Origin: Manduca sexta
Lineage: Eukaryota > Arthropoda > Insecta > Lepidoptera > Sphingidae
Length of the DNA stretch: 64,000 bases
Assembly (NCBI RefSeq): GCF_014839805.1
Contig: NC_051141.1
Span: forward strand, 15,756,777 to 15,820,776
Reading direction: 5' to 3'
This document shows, one piece after another, positions 36,738 to 48,915 of the stretch. Position 1 is the first letter of the stretch; every line of letters starts with the position of its first letter. The notes under the pieces were generated by a model, which did not search any database, had not been told where the DNA came from, and saw only the letters and a list, made by a program, of their open reading frames with translations. The position numbers and the translations under genes are program-made.

Positions 36738-36989
36738 TCAGTCTTCTTCTACCAGTTGTTTAAGCACTCCCGACGTGAAATTAAGCAACACACTTTTTTT
36801 ACTTCCAAGCATGTCTAAATCCTCTCCGAGGTCTTTACTGGGTACAACGTGTCCGAAAATTTTAGATAAAGTGCGACTTGGAAATCGAAAACAGATGTAA
36901 GAAAATTGCATAAAGCCGTTGCTTACAGGTCTGAAAGGCGAACAGTCACATCGGGTGACTCTACTGACCCTAATCGCCTCACATACCAA
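36738..36989 (-). CDS. Candidate terminal exon, unknown product
   Basis: The minus-strand frame ends FGHVVPSKDLGEDLDMLGSK, then SVLLNFTSGVLKQLVEED and TGA. Composition and codon use look protein-like over the last 45 codons. AATAAA follows about 35 bases after the stop on the same strand (plus about 36698-36703). Possible acceptors are TTTTCGATTTCCAAG and GTTGTACCCAG within the frame, so only the 3' part may be coding. I recognise no family. It could also be a processed or mobile-element remnant or chance. Confidence 0.25.
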   Translation of the reverse strand: MVCEAIRVSRVTRCDCSPFRPVSNGFMQFSYICFRFPSRTLSKIFGHVVPSKDLGEDLDMLGSKKSVLLNFTSGVLKQLVEED

Positions 36990-39900
36990 TGCATACTAAC
37001 AACGCCATCGCGAACTAAGAAATACAAAGTACCACCTTGGAACAATAGAATGTAATATTCATTACAAATTCCTAAAATGTCCAAGTGTCAGGCTAAATTT
37101 CATGCGGCGAACAGCGAATTTAATGTGGAAATTAAACTGTTCTATCAAATATTACCTCCACCAGTTTTGATTGATTTAATGTAGCCTTTGAAATTAATTA
37201 CGCTGGTTAGTTTCGGTGTTTGTGTGTAACCCAAGTGGACGTCAATTTGTGTTACGAATTACTTTAATTAATATAACACTGTTATGAGTGTTCATGAAAT
37301 ATATAAAATAAAAATTTTGATAGTGAATTTATGAAATGACTGGCCAAGTAAGCGTGAAATATCTTGCTTGCAATTTAACAATATTTATACACAATTTTAA
37401 AGGTAAAATAGCCTCACTTAGTCTCAATAAGTGAGGCGCGATATAATTTTAATCTGATAAACACTCCTATATTACGACGTTTAGCGTATCCGACTATTAC
37501 TAGATCAATCTGAAATGTCAGTTTGATGTGTGGAAGTCTAATGAGATTCACAATTCAACTGTCATCCCATTTGGTACGACCGCAGCCCATTAGCTGCCGA
37601 AACCCTCACGTGGTTACCACAAAACATTACCAAACTATTTACCTTAAACTACACGTCAGGATTAATTCCCGTTCTATTATGGATTACGCTATCGATATCA
37701 TTCATTCTCAGTGATCGAACAAGGCTTATCCGCTACAGCATTGTAGCGTCACCGTAGATTATTTACAAATCTCTTTAAGAGTGTAGGATACGGTTAAAAC
37801 AGGTATACACATCCTGCAAAACGATATTGTACGCGATTCATTTTCCTCGTAGTTCAATTAAAAATGATTCGTCTATGTTTTACGACATCACGGGTTAGAT
37901 CCTGGCAAAAAAAAATGACGACATAAAATAACTTTCATACCATACAAAAATGTTGACTTCGCAGATTGTTGTACTTATATTTTGATTTCTATATTCTACA
38001 GATGTGTTCTTTATCATTATCTGGCTACTTAAGTTTTGGGAAAATACTGATATATTCCACTGTGGATAATAACCTGATATGATAATAATTTCAATTTAAT
38101 AACGCGTATTTAGCAAATCAAATGTTATCTATTAAAAGCCACAGTTTTACGAAATAGATCGGCCGCACGATTAGGGTCTGGTGTCGGTTAAATATGCAAT
38201 AGTTACGGACAGACCACAAAACGTTTGGCACAACCTTATAAGGAGAAGTGAATAAATCTAGTTTGAAAACTTATTATCTTAGATTCTAAAACTTTATTAG
38301 CATTAACTGGTTCGTTTCCAATGATCAGAGATTATTTGCACTGTACTAAATTATTACGTAATTTCGCGTAAATTGCAAGCGTTTAATAGTACTAAACACT
38401 TATTTGTTAGAAAAATCTACTGTAATCAATATAGGTAAGCTATTTATATGTTTATAATTATCCGTATTTTTTTTAATAGTTGAATAGAATTTAATAAAAT
38501 ATTGGATATTTGATTATACATATACAATTATACATATATACATATACAATTGTTAATGAAAACAGCACTTTACTACAAGGTTTTCTAAGCATAGATGTAA
38601 AATAAAAGAATGTAAGTTTCGAACAAACTAAATATTGATAAAAAGTTATTTTAATTTTAGATGCCCCAAGGCCGCTACCGCTACACAAAGAGAATTTGTT
38701 GGTGCGGCAACATCATACTGTCAGTCCGAAATACTCTTACTATAATCGTATTTAACTATATATAAGATTATAAAAATAAATCCAAAAACTATAACTGGGA
38801 TTTGTGGTGAAAATATATGTTTTTAATAAGAGATTTTTGACACAATAAACAAATACGAATATGCGGTCTCACTCATTAACACGATGTCAAAATGACTGCG
38901 TATCCATTCGATTCCATTAGCCAATGTGTGCTGATAGCGGCCTGAATTGAATTAATAATCGCCTTAATAATAGTATTGTTACAGGCCCACAACATAATTA
39001 GAAATGCATTTATGGAATAGCATAGAATAATAAATCGCCCACTTAAAAATACTCATCATGGTTATGTTTAAGACCAATATGGAGAATACACATCAATGTA
39101 TTGAAACTATCAAGAATATTATCACAAGATAAAATTTAGTTAAATTTGTACAAGTTGTAGATTAACTACAGTACTCCTAGCACGAACTAACGCGTTATTG
39201 TATCGTTATCGTAAAGTGTCTCCGAGACAGGCGCGGCTTGCGGTGGCGGGCAGCCGCGGACCGCCAAGCGCGGCCAAGTATTTCAAGTTTCAACGATATA
39301 ATCTCATACTTTGTTTTCATCCTAATGTTTTTATAATCGAGGTGTGATCTATCATATAGAACAGGATAATATTACATTGTTTCAATCAAAGTTTCTGATT
39401 TTGCTACATTTTTGCGACACAAAAATTTGGCTGCGGCCAGCCGCGCGGTGGTCGCGTCATGTCCACAAGTGTTTGAAGACTGCCTACATTGCTAGTGAAT
39501 ACAATTGGCCGCCACTGCCACTGTCTGTAAGACGTTAATTGATCCGTTTAGGTTATTTTTTGTATATAAATTTTACTAGAGCTCCGTGAGCGTATTTGGA
39601 ACTAAAATACTACAACGCGATTATGCGCGTGTTAACTTCTAATAGTAAATCGTATAATCGTAAGATGTGTCAAAACGCGTGGAAACGGCAGCACGTGTAG
39701 TGTCGTCAAAAAATAAATAAAAATGTTAACTAACTCGACACGAATACTATACTATAATGCGCAAATTCCTGTTAGGGGTAATGTTCGTTACATGTCACGT
39801 GTTTTACGTTTCGAGCCAATGGCGATGGTGTATATAACACGAATCACACTAACCTACCGTCGGATACATGACAAATAGATGCGAAGTTAAAGTTCAATAA

Positions 39901-42900
39901 ACATACTCTCGCCACTGCTACTAAATTATTACCAGATAATAATTAAATAATTTGACTGAGCAATACAAAAATTGTGATTTTTTTATTTAACTTTAACTTT
40001 TATTTTATTTTTTATGACAACTATATGAAATCTTTAACTGTAACTGCATTCAAAAGCATGCAGGTTAACGTTGCATAATTGTTTCGACTGTCGAGTGCTA
40101 ATCATCCCTGGTCAGTCGACATGCGTTTGAATTCCACTCCGCTTGCCATCAGGCGCAGTAGATTCACTTAGCGGTAAATGCATAAAAATACATTTCGTCT
40201 CTTAAATATGTAATTTATATGAATTTCCGGCGACCGACAAGTTATACAAAGCACAACTAGCTTAATAGCAATATACTAACTTTAAATAATAAAACATGTT
40301 AGCCAGCAGCACGGCCGACATAGTAAATTAAATGTGAATTAACTATTCAGTAGTGTTGAAATAAATTTTGGAACTATTTCTACAGTTAATCGGTCTTGGG
40401 TATTCAATACAAGGTCACTTCCGTAGGTACATATACATAGACTGTTGGAATATTACAAGAATTTGCATTATTCGGTTTGGAGATATTAAAATATCTTGAT
40501 TTAAACACGTTGTCATAAGGTGACGTAAAGCACGTAGCAATATCCTATAGGTCGAAATGTTATATTTCCCGAAGTTGATGCGAATCGTTCAAAACTTTTG
40601 TTTGGCTTCAGTTAAATCTGTCGGCCCACCCTCAACAAAGTTTTAGTGTGGAGTTTGGACCGCTTCGTATCTACGTCAGCAATAATTGCAACCTTTTTTG
40701 CAACAAAATTAAGATTTTACTTGATCATCCCCTACTTCTTATTTCTTAAGAATATATGTTATATAATAGGAGTAGCTCGTTCTCATTACATTAATTCCAG
40801 AAATTTATAAATTCAATTCAAACTCTAATTGAAGTAAAAGATTGACCGCAAAGTAAGCAAAAAGGCTCCCAGACTCGACACGCCTGTCTATTAACTTATA
40901 CAAAATAGCCTCAAGTACCAATTAATTGTGTCAAAACTCTGGTCAAAACAAATTAAACCTAAAATGTAAATGAGTGACGTCTACTATTTCGATCTATTAC
41001 CGCGCACCCAAGCCAATTTTGAAGGAAATGGGAACAGAACATTCACTTCTCATTGCAGTGTCTACGTTCACACCACGACATTTTAAATATTAAAATATCC
41101 ACGGCTGATACATTTTCACAGTTATATTTTCTTATAAAACGCTATACAAATTTTCATGAAAAATATCAAGATGTAAAATTTTAAAGACGGGCTTATGATA
41201 CAACTTTAATCCGATCAATAAACGTCTCCCGCATGGTCAAGCATGCGATAGTATAGAGGAATTAAGCTAACAACTAGATCCCTCTAAAGGACACGGAGCG
41301 ACAAAAGCAACGAGTCAACATGAAATGTTCAGTTTGAAACTTCAACATCGAGACGGTTACAAGAGAAACGGACGGTATAGGTTTACTGTGAACAAAAGTA
41401 ATGTTTGCAAATATTGGACTATCTGTACAGGGTTAGTTGGGGACAATTCCTTTTTCTACTATTTAGAGAACATCTTAGCAGAAAAGCGCGCGTGGCGAAA
41501 AAAAAAAAAGAAAAAATAATTGGGTTCATACTTTTGATAACTAGAAAATAATCACATATATACTTAAATAATATTTAGTCACAATTTAGTATCATAAATA
41601 TTTTATGAAATATTTTTGAATTCAACTAACTTTACAAATTTTTGATTAGGTTAATCGTACAAATAATTTGTAAACGTGATTTTGATATTTTAATGAACAT
41701 TTTGAAAACGTATCGTAAATACACGAACATGTGTTACGTGTACTTAAAACGGAGTAACGAGATAAAGAGTTTTTGAATAAGTTCTTTAAACACACTTTCT
41801 GTGATGAGGTTTTAACGACCGGCAACACTATTTTGGTTAACACCCACTTATATATAGGCTACATTGAAAAAAACAAAAAAATATATTCTAGAAAAATTGA
41901 GACAACAAAAATCTATGAAAGAATCAGAAAAATATCTCCCTTGGCAATTGTGTTCTTTAAGATGAGAATGAAATAGTATTTATAAACATTGCGAATATTT
42001 TATAGCTCTACAGAAAATGTTACCTTAATAACGTTACTTTATATTTGTTTATTAAACATTTTACAAGCATAACAATAGTATCTTGAAAAATTGATACTTT
42101 TACGTGTTTACAGAATGTTTCATTTTCATTTATCAGCGATGCGTTAATTCAACGTGCATTTTAAACTTTATTAACAATCTTCGGACGCGGTGAGGTCATG
42201 AATGATACTTTTGATCAATCGCGGTTTTAATTATTACGGCGTGTGCAATTAATGTATCATAACGATGAATTCAAACAAGAGGCAGGTCGAAATAAAACTT
42301 ATATTCGGATTTTATCGTGGTTTTTTATATTTTAATTTTCTCTCGGCCTTTCGTAGACTTTGCTGCTTTCGCGGTCACGGGGCGAACTGTGGTGTAGGTC
42401 GTCTGAAAGTGAACGTTACAATAACCTACATTTTTCAACTATACGATTTAATTTAATTCGGCGGATATCCACCATTCGCGTAAACATAAGCAACCATAAA
42501 GAGGCACGTCATAAAACATTGTTCATTTTTTGTATTATTTAGTCATATCGCTTAGGGCGCAATACGTGTGAAAATCTTTTCTCAAAATTAAATTCGCACT
42601 CTACAATTTTTGTAGCTTTTACGTTAATCTGGAAGTTACATTTGCCTATTTTTATTGAAATCCATTGTGAGATTTAATGCTTTTTAGGTATGAACAATCT
42701 AATGTCCCACCCTCACCTTAGTTTTTAGTCACAATATGAATGCAAAAGTTGCTAGAATATTTTTAGATTATTTAGGAGTAACCGCGAACTTGTCTAAAAG
42801 GCGCGAAATGCACAACTTAAATATGTACATTTCAAAGCGCTACGCATGAACGCTTTAAAGTTAAGAGTAACACGAGAGCTGCATAGAACTGTCGCAATAC

Positions 42901-45900
42901 ACTTAATAGAATCTGAAAGTAAACAACAATTGATTGTATATTCACGGCATGAATCACGGGTCGGCCAGCGAGATTAGTCATTTGACATAAATCTATTAAA
43001 CATTAGCCTACAGAGCACGTGTCTGACGAACCATCACTATAAATAAAATCATGTGTCTTGACACGTCCTATAACTGGTAGTTTGCGATCGATTTGATTGC
43101 TGTGCAAAGGCGCTGCATATTCGCAGGCAACGAGTCACGGGTGCACAGCGAAAAAGCTGCAGGCCCGCTACGTGTTTTGGGCAATCAGTAACAGAACTAA
43201 TTTCGACGAGAGAAAATTGCTTTTAGCTTTGTTAATTCGATGAGGGAAAACGAATTCGAAATCAAGTACAGCGACAAATTCGGGAGAATCTATTTTTAAC
43301 GTTTCGTCTGGAAGAGACGACTACTATGTGTTATTTTGCAAACGAATAAAAATGAAGACGCTGCGCACCCGTACCGTGATTTTGCAGAATCTCCGCTCAG
43401 CTGCAAATGTGCTCGCAACACTTCAGTGTGATAAGAGCCATTACAACGGTAAATATTCAATACTTCTACTAGAAAACTTACACAAAATTCACAAAAAGTT
43501 AAGTTTATTGTGCTTTAATTGATCATTGTTTACACACATAAGTAAAAAAATCCATGACCAACAAATATTTTAGTGTCATTGTAACACACCTACGTTACAT
43601 TTTGGAAATTAAGAATTAAGCCGTACCGCAAAAAAAATGTAATTTTGCGTTTTCGTTGGCAATGTTATCAGTGCGGTATTTGGAATCAGTTTGCTAGCAA
43701 GTTGTTAAATATTTTTTTCTCACTTACTTACCTAACAATAAGGTCAGTCAGCCGACGTAATATACGCGCCACGCCGCGCCGTGTCATGTCCAGAACGAAG
43801 GTATTAGAAAAATATGAATATTCAACATACATTGCATAGCTGATTTTGAGATATGCAGTGCTATACATTTTTAAGAATTCGAGCAATATCGATGGTCAAG
43901 AATTTTCTCAAAGGATTTTCTGATTTAAAATTACACACATTCTGCAGGTAAAGCAGAAAGTAATGTTAGTTGAGGACGTACTTAGTAAAATCGTAATATA
44001 CAAATTATTTATAAATAATTCGGGATTCACGAATACCTCGTATCATTAACTTTTTCATAATTTATTTCATCATAAAATTTACGTAAAGATCTGTGGTATT
44101 GCAGTCAAAATAAACCAATGGATTCAGTACGATACATATGTACATACTGAGACATAACCCAAGTCGCGAGTGTAGGGACTTCTAAATTGTTGACGCCATC
44201 TCATCTACAAGTCTATCAAATCTTTAGACAAAGTTCAAAACAACGAATACATTAAAAGGTTACTCTCCTTCGGATACTTTTGTCGTAAAAAGTCCGTTTA
44301 TTATTCACATAATTCGTCGGAAAATACTTTGTATAAATAACGAAATTTGGATCAACATTCAAATTTTTTTCATCAATTTAGGTGGATCCATTAAGTTTTA
44401 TATTTCCATAAATATATCCATCAATTTTTTTTTGTTTTTAAACTATTATACACATAAATAGCTTCTTAAGTTAACACATGTTTATGTATTTTTTTTTCAT
44501 AAAATTTCATGCGCGCGATCACAGCCGCGTTTCAAAGTTAGTCAAACGCAAGCAGAACGCAAAACGCTTTAACGCTTTTAATGCTGTTAACGGCTGCGAT
44601 TGTATTCAATTAACTTTCCTTGCTTTGTAAGTTACGTTTTAGATACAACGCTTACAAAGGAGTTAGTTTTTTAATAATTTTAAGTTTACTTTGAACAGTC
44701 ACTTTCTGTCTTTAGATATAAAAGAGAATGAAATATTAATAAAAATAAGAAAAGGAGAAGAAACAAAGGATTTTTATTACCGTTAGTGAACTACAAAAGG
44801 GAAATATAGTGAATGACTTAATGAATGAGTTATCGCAATTATGTTAACTTGTATTTATTAAGGCCAGTATTCACCTGTCAAGATATTGGCCATGTGCCCC
44901 GACAATATAGGTACTGTATTATATTTATACAACGAACTGCTGATACTAACAATCGACACGCATAATTCTTAGCGCCACCACTCCTCAAAAACCGTAACCA
45001 GACCACCTAGAATGTTTGATTACAAAGCTTCGTGTGGCAATGCATTGGGTTCGTTTTTGTAACGCATAGGTATTGTAACTTAATATGATTCTGCATATTA
45101 TAATGTCTAATTACTTTGGCTACTTTCCTTTTAAACCGACATATCAAGAAACATACAATCCATTGGAATCAGCAAAGATATCCTCTCGCACAATAGACAC
45201 CTATCGCCTATTATAACACTTCCCGTCAACAGCAGAGCGTGAGCAATAAAAAACCGCAAAAATATAGTGAGCGTTTTTCCATTGACCGATACCGACACGA
45301 CCCAATAAGCTTATGCTAACCGCATTTCCCAGGTCATCGGTTTGCCTGCCCAAGAATGTCAATAAACGCTACCGAGAAATGATATCTATATTATAAATTA
45401 ATATCTTTCTTAGCTTAGTGTCAGCGCGTTCGTGTGTACCTTATTTTCGTTTTTATCAATTCGACATGTTCCGCGATTGGATTCCCAGAGGATGCCATTT
45501 GAGACAGACGCTCGTTGAAACTGCGCCAAATCCTTTCTCGAACATATTATGTAAGGAGCATGTTTCGCCAAACCCACTTTAAAATGGATAGAAGAGAGAA
45601 TATACGTAGACAATTTAAACTGTGCATAAACATTAAAACTGATAATAATTAACTTCTTTCCTAGTTATTGTAATACGTTTACGAAGAATGAGAGCAGAAT
45701 ACTGAGCGCTAAATTGCACTTGACCGAATTAACACGTAATAATGTATCAGAAATAGAACGCGTACGCACCTGGATTACCTACATACGTGTTTGCTGAAAA
45801 GAGTACAGACTGGCGAGCGACTCTATTCTCATTTGCACCCCACGACACTCTATTAATGTTCACTGTACTTCAGTGCGCCAATTTCTTTTTTTATACACGA

Positions 45901-47009
45901 TGATAATTATATAAATTTGAATTTTCATATTAACCTCAAGTCACGAAGATTTAGAGTTTCAAAAAGGGTACAACTAGTTTAGCTAACATTTGCCCGTCTC
46001 TATATCTAACATTGGGCCATCCTGTAGAAAGATGCGGCGAAACTAATACCAGACACAAAATGAAATTGGAAGTTGTACAAAGCTCTATTCAAATTAAGAA
46101 ATTAGCGTAGGAATTTATGAATTACGCCGCATTTATGCTGCGGTCAGAGTAAGTACATTATACTAACCTCAGTTATGACTTTAGCTTAAATAAAAATAAC
46201 TTTGAACAAAATTAGTTGTTGCCAATTTTTTTTTCTTTAATAATAAATCAAAATATTGCATTATAAATATTTCGTCTTTGTTTTTATTGAATGAAGCACG
46301 CCAGCGACATTTCGTAATAATTTCAATTGGAGCGCGTTATTTACATTGAGTCTATAAAATGCCTTTTCGTCGCCAGCCACTCAAGTCCAATATAGTTTTC
46401 AAGAGTTTACCTTGCTTCTATTTAGTATTTTCTAGAATGCTACAAAATATGAGGGTAACGAGCAATTACTGTACACGAATTGTTCGCTTAGTATATTGTC
46501 GATTGGAGGGCGCTTCACTCCTAGACTCGTACATTAGCCGGCCACGTTGGATACCCTAGCGTACCGCGCAGGACGTTTTAATAAAATATGAACGGAATAC
46601 TCGGCGCCGGTCCCTGCCCGTGTTAATGCTATAATAATAAAATCTACCAAATGTTTTATCGTGTTTATTTTAATGTTATTTGCTTGGTGTTTATTACGTA
46701 CTTCACTAAATTACTAAATTGGTTATTTAAATTGTGTTTGCGATACATTGAGGCATTAAAATATTGCATATTCGTTACTTATTTATGTTCAATCCCAAAT
46801 AAAAGGGAAATTAAAACTGTAAAGGACAATGACTTATTATGTTACATAGGTGTACGGCGTAATTAATTATTTTTGTAATTACATTAACATCAATTGCAAA
46901 CATTAATCCAGTAGCGGTAATTTTGAGTAATCGCAAATCCATGATTACTTTTGTGACTGTGTTCCACGGTTATCCATGTTTGAAAAGAGAGCTGTCCTAA
47001 TATCAAATA
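36990..47009. other. Long non-coding stretch
   Basis: About 10 kb of AT-rich DNA without a supportable gene. Two CpG-rich pockets (about 39228-39285 and 39428-39535) stand out, and a purine run occurs at 41499-41518. Short open frames here lack family features. Confidence 0.45.
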
Positions 47010-47633
47010 TAAAAAAAATAATTTTAACAAAAAATTAAACCGCCTTCAAAAACCACTCAAAACCAAAAAATAATTTCCCATAAGTATATATTGGATACCA
47101 ATTTTGGAGTCGGTGCCTAATTGAAATTGCTAGTTAGCTATATTTGTTGCATAGTCCATTTATGAGCTATATTTCTTTCAAATCAATTCAAAGGAGTAGG
47201 TTTGCGTGTACTACTAACAAACATACACAGTGAAAGGTGTAATACCAAGCACATGTATGGTGTTTCATCTTTTTATTTCCTCTTTTTTCGAGGCAGGGAC
47301 TGTAATACACCCACATTTGATCAGCTATATGTAACAGGGGAAGAATTTGGATAGTGTACAGTTCACAAATTTAAATATTTCCTTAATAGCTTCCATTTGC
47401 TGTGCCGCGGCGCTGTGTTCATATCCGGTGACTATCTGACTTGCTGACTTTGTACGCTGGCAGCACATTGTTTTCGTATATTCGTTAATGTATTTATCTA
47501 GCTTAACTAGCAATTTTAATTAGGCACCGACTCCAAAATTGGTATCCAATATATACTTATGGGAAATTATTTTTTGGTTATGAGTGGTTTTTGAAGGCGG
47601 TTTAATTTCTTGTTAAAATTATTTTTATTTTTT
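47010..47633. repeat. Inverted duplication of an interspersed repeat (about 120-bp arms)
   Basis: Arms about 47010-47129 and 47511-47633 are near-identical inverted copies, sharing TTAAACCGCCTTCAAAAACC, ATTTCCCATAAGTATATATT and CCAATTTTGGAGTCGGTGCC with only a few differences. They frame a 381-bp spacer. The outer ends resemble the TTAACCGACTTCAAAA end of the repeat at 33815-33966. The similarity of the arms points to a recent fold-back element or inverted duplication. Confidence 0.8.
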
Positions 47634-47642
47634 GCTTTTTTG

Positions 47643-48645
47643 TGTTAGTAAAAAATAGACCGTCTCAATGGCATAGTTGTGTTTCGCTCACGATACGACT
47701 ATCGCGCTGAGGAGTTACTCTGAGTACCACTGAAAAGGGGAAAAGGTGTGATGCTATATATATGTATGTAAGTAGTAGATTCAAGCAAACCTAACGCAAA
47801 AACACAACTGATATTTTTTGGCTCACAGTACAACTATCGCGCTGTGGTGTTACACCTCTGCCTACCCCTGAAAAGGGGAAAAGGGGTGATGCTATATATA
47901 TGTATGTATGTAAGAAGTAGAGTCAACTAAACTCAACGCAAAAACACAACTAATGTGTTTCGCTCGCAGTACGACTATCGCGCTGAAATGTTACACCTCT
48001 GCCTACCCCTGAAAAGGGGAAAAGGTGTGATGCTATATATATGTATGTAAGAAGTAGATTCAAGCAAACCTAACGCAAAAACACAACTGATATATTTGGC
48101 TCACAGTACAACTATCGCGCTGTGGTGTAACACCTCTACCTACCCCTGAAAAGGGTAAAAGGTGTGATGCTACATATATGTATGTATGTAAAAAGTGGAG
48201 TCAACTAAACCCAACGCAAAAACACAACTAATGTGTTTCGCAAACAGTACGACTATCGCGATGAAATTATACGCCTCTGCCTACCCCTGACACGGGGAAA
48301 AGGTGTGATGCTATATATATTTATGTAAGAAGTAGATTCAAGCAAACCTAACGCAAAAACACAACTGATATATTTCGATCATACTATAACTAATGCGCTG
48401 TGGTGTTACATCTCTGCCTACCCCTAAAAAGGGGAAAAGTGTGATGCTATATACATATATGTATGTATGTAAGAAGTAGAGTCAATTAAACCCAACCCAA
48501 AAACACCACTGATATGTTTCACACACAGTACGACTATCGCGATGAAATGTTACGCCTCTGCCTACCTCTGACACGGGGAAAAGATGTTATGCTATATGTA
48601 TAAGTATGTGAGAAGTACAGGCAACCAAACTCAATGCAAAAACAT
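47643..48645 (+). repeat. Tandem array of about 140-bp units arranged as A/B dimers
   Basis: Seven units can be phased on GTGATGCTATAT at about 47750, 47888, 48029, 48166, 48307, 48443 and 48588. The spacings are 138, 141, 137, 141, 136 and 145. Each unit has CTACCCCTGAAAAGGGG, a TATG run, CAACGCAAAAACACAACT and an ACTATCGCG core. Units alternate between an A type (GCTCACAGTACAACTATCGCG, then TGTGGTGT) and a B type (CAGTACGACTATCGCG, then TGAAAT). The first unit begins GACCGTCTCAATGGCATAGT, which resembles a SINE head, so the array probably arose from a SINE-like element. Confidence 0.85.
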
Positions 48646-48915
48646 AACTAATTACGTCACAGGAAAGCTAAATTCGCGATTTCGTTTTCTTGGACGACAT
48701 AATTATTCTAGTTTTTTTAATTTTAAAACCAAACTATCGAAGCGATCTTGAAAAAAAAATTATGGGACCAATCTGGAGAGAAATTCTTTCGAATAAAAAA
48801 AGAATTTTCCAAATCGGTTCATAAATGAGCGAGTTCTGAGGTAACAAATATACAAAAAAAAAAAAAATTCACGTCGAATTGATAACCTCCTCCTTTTTTT
48901 GAAGTCGGTTAAATA
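48646..48915. repeat. Interspersed repeat tail after the tandem array
   Basis: Contains AAATCGGTTCATAAATGAGC followed by GAGGTAACAAATATAC, an A run, and CCTCCTCCTTTTTTTGAAGT then CGGTTAA. I recognise this as the end of a common lepidopteran interspersed repeat. It shares the GAAGTCGGTTAA end with the copy at 33815-33966. It suggests the array lies inside one larger composite element. Confidence 0.6.

Noticed and set aside
47643..48645. CRISPR-like array
   Set aside because: Eukaryotic context. The repeats are 140-bp contiguous units, with no short direct repeats separated by unique spacers and no cas genes.
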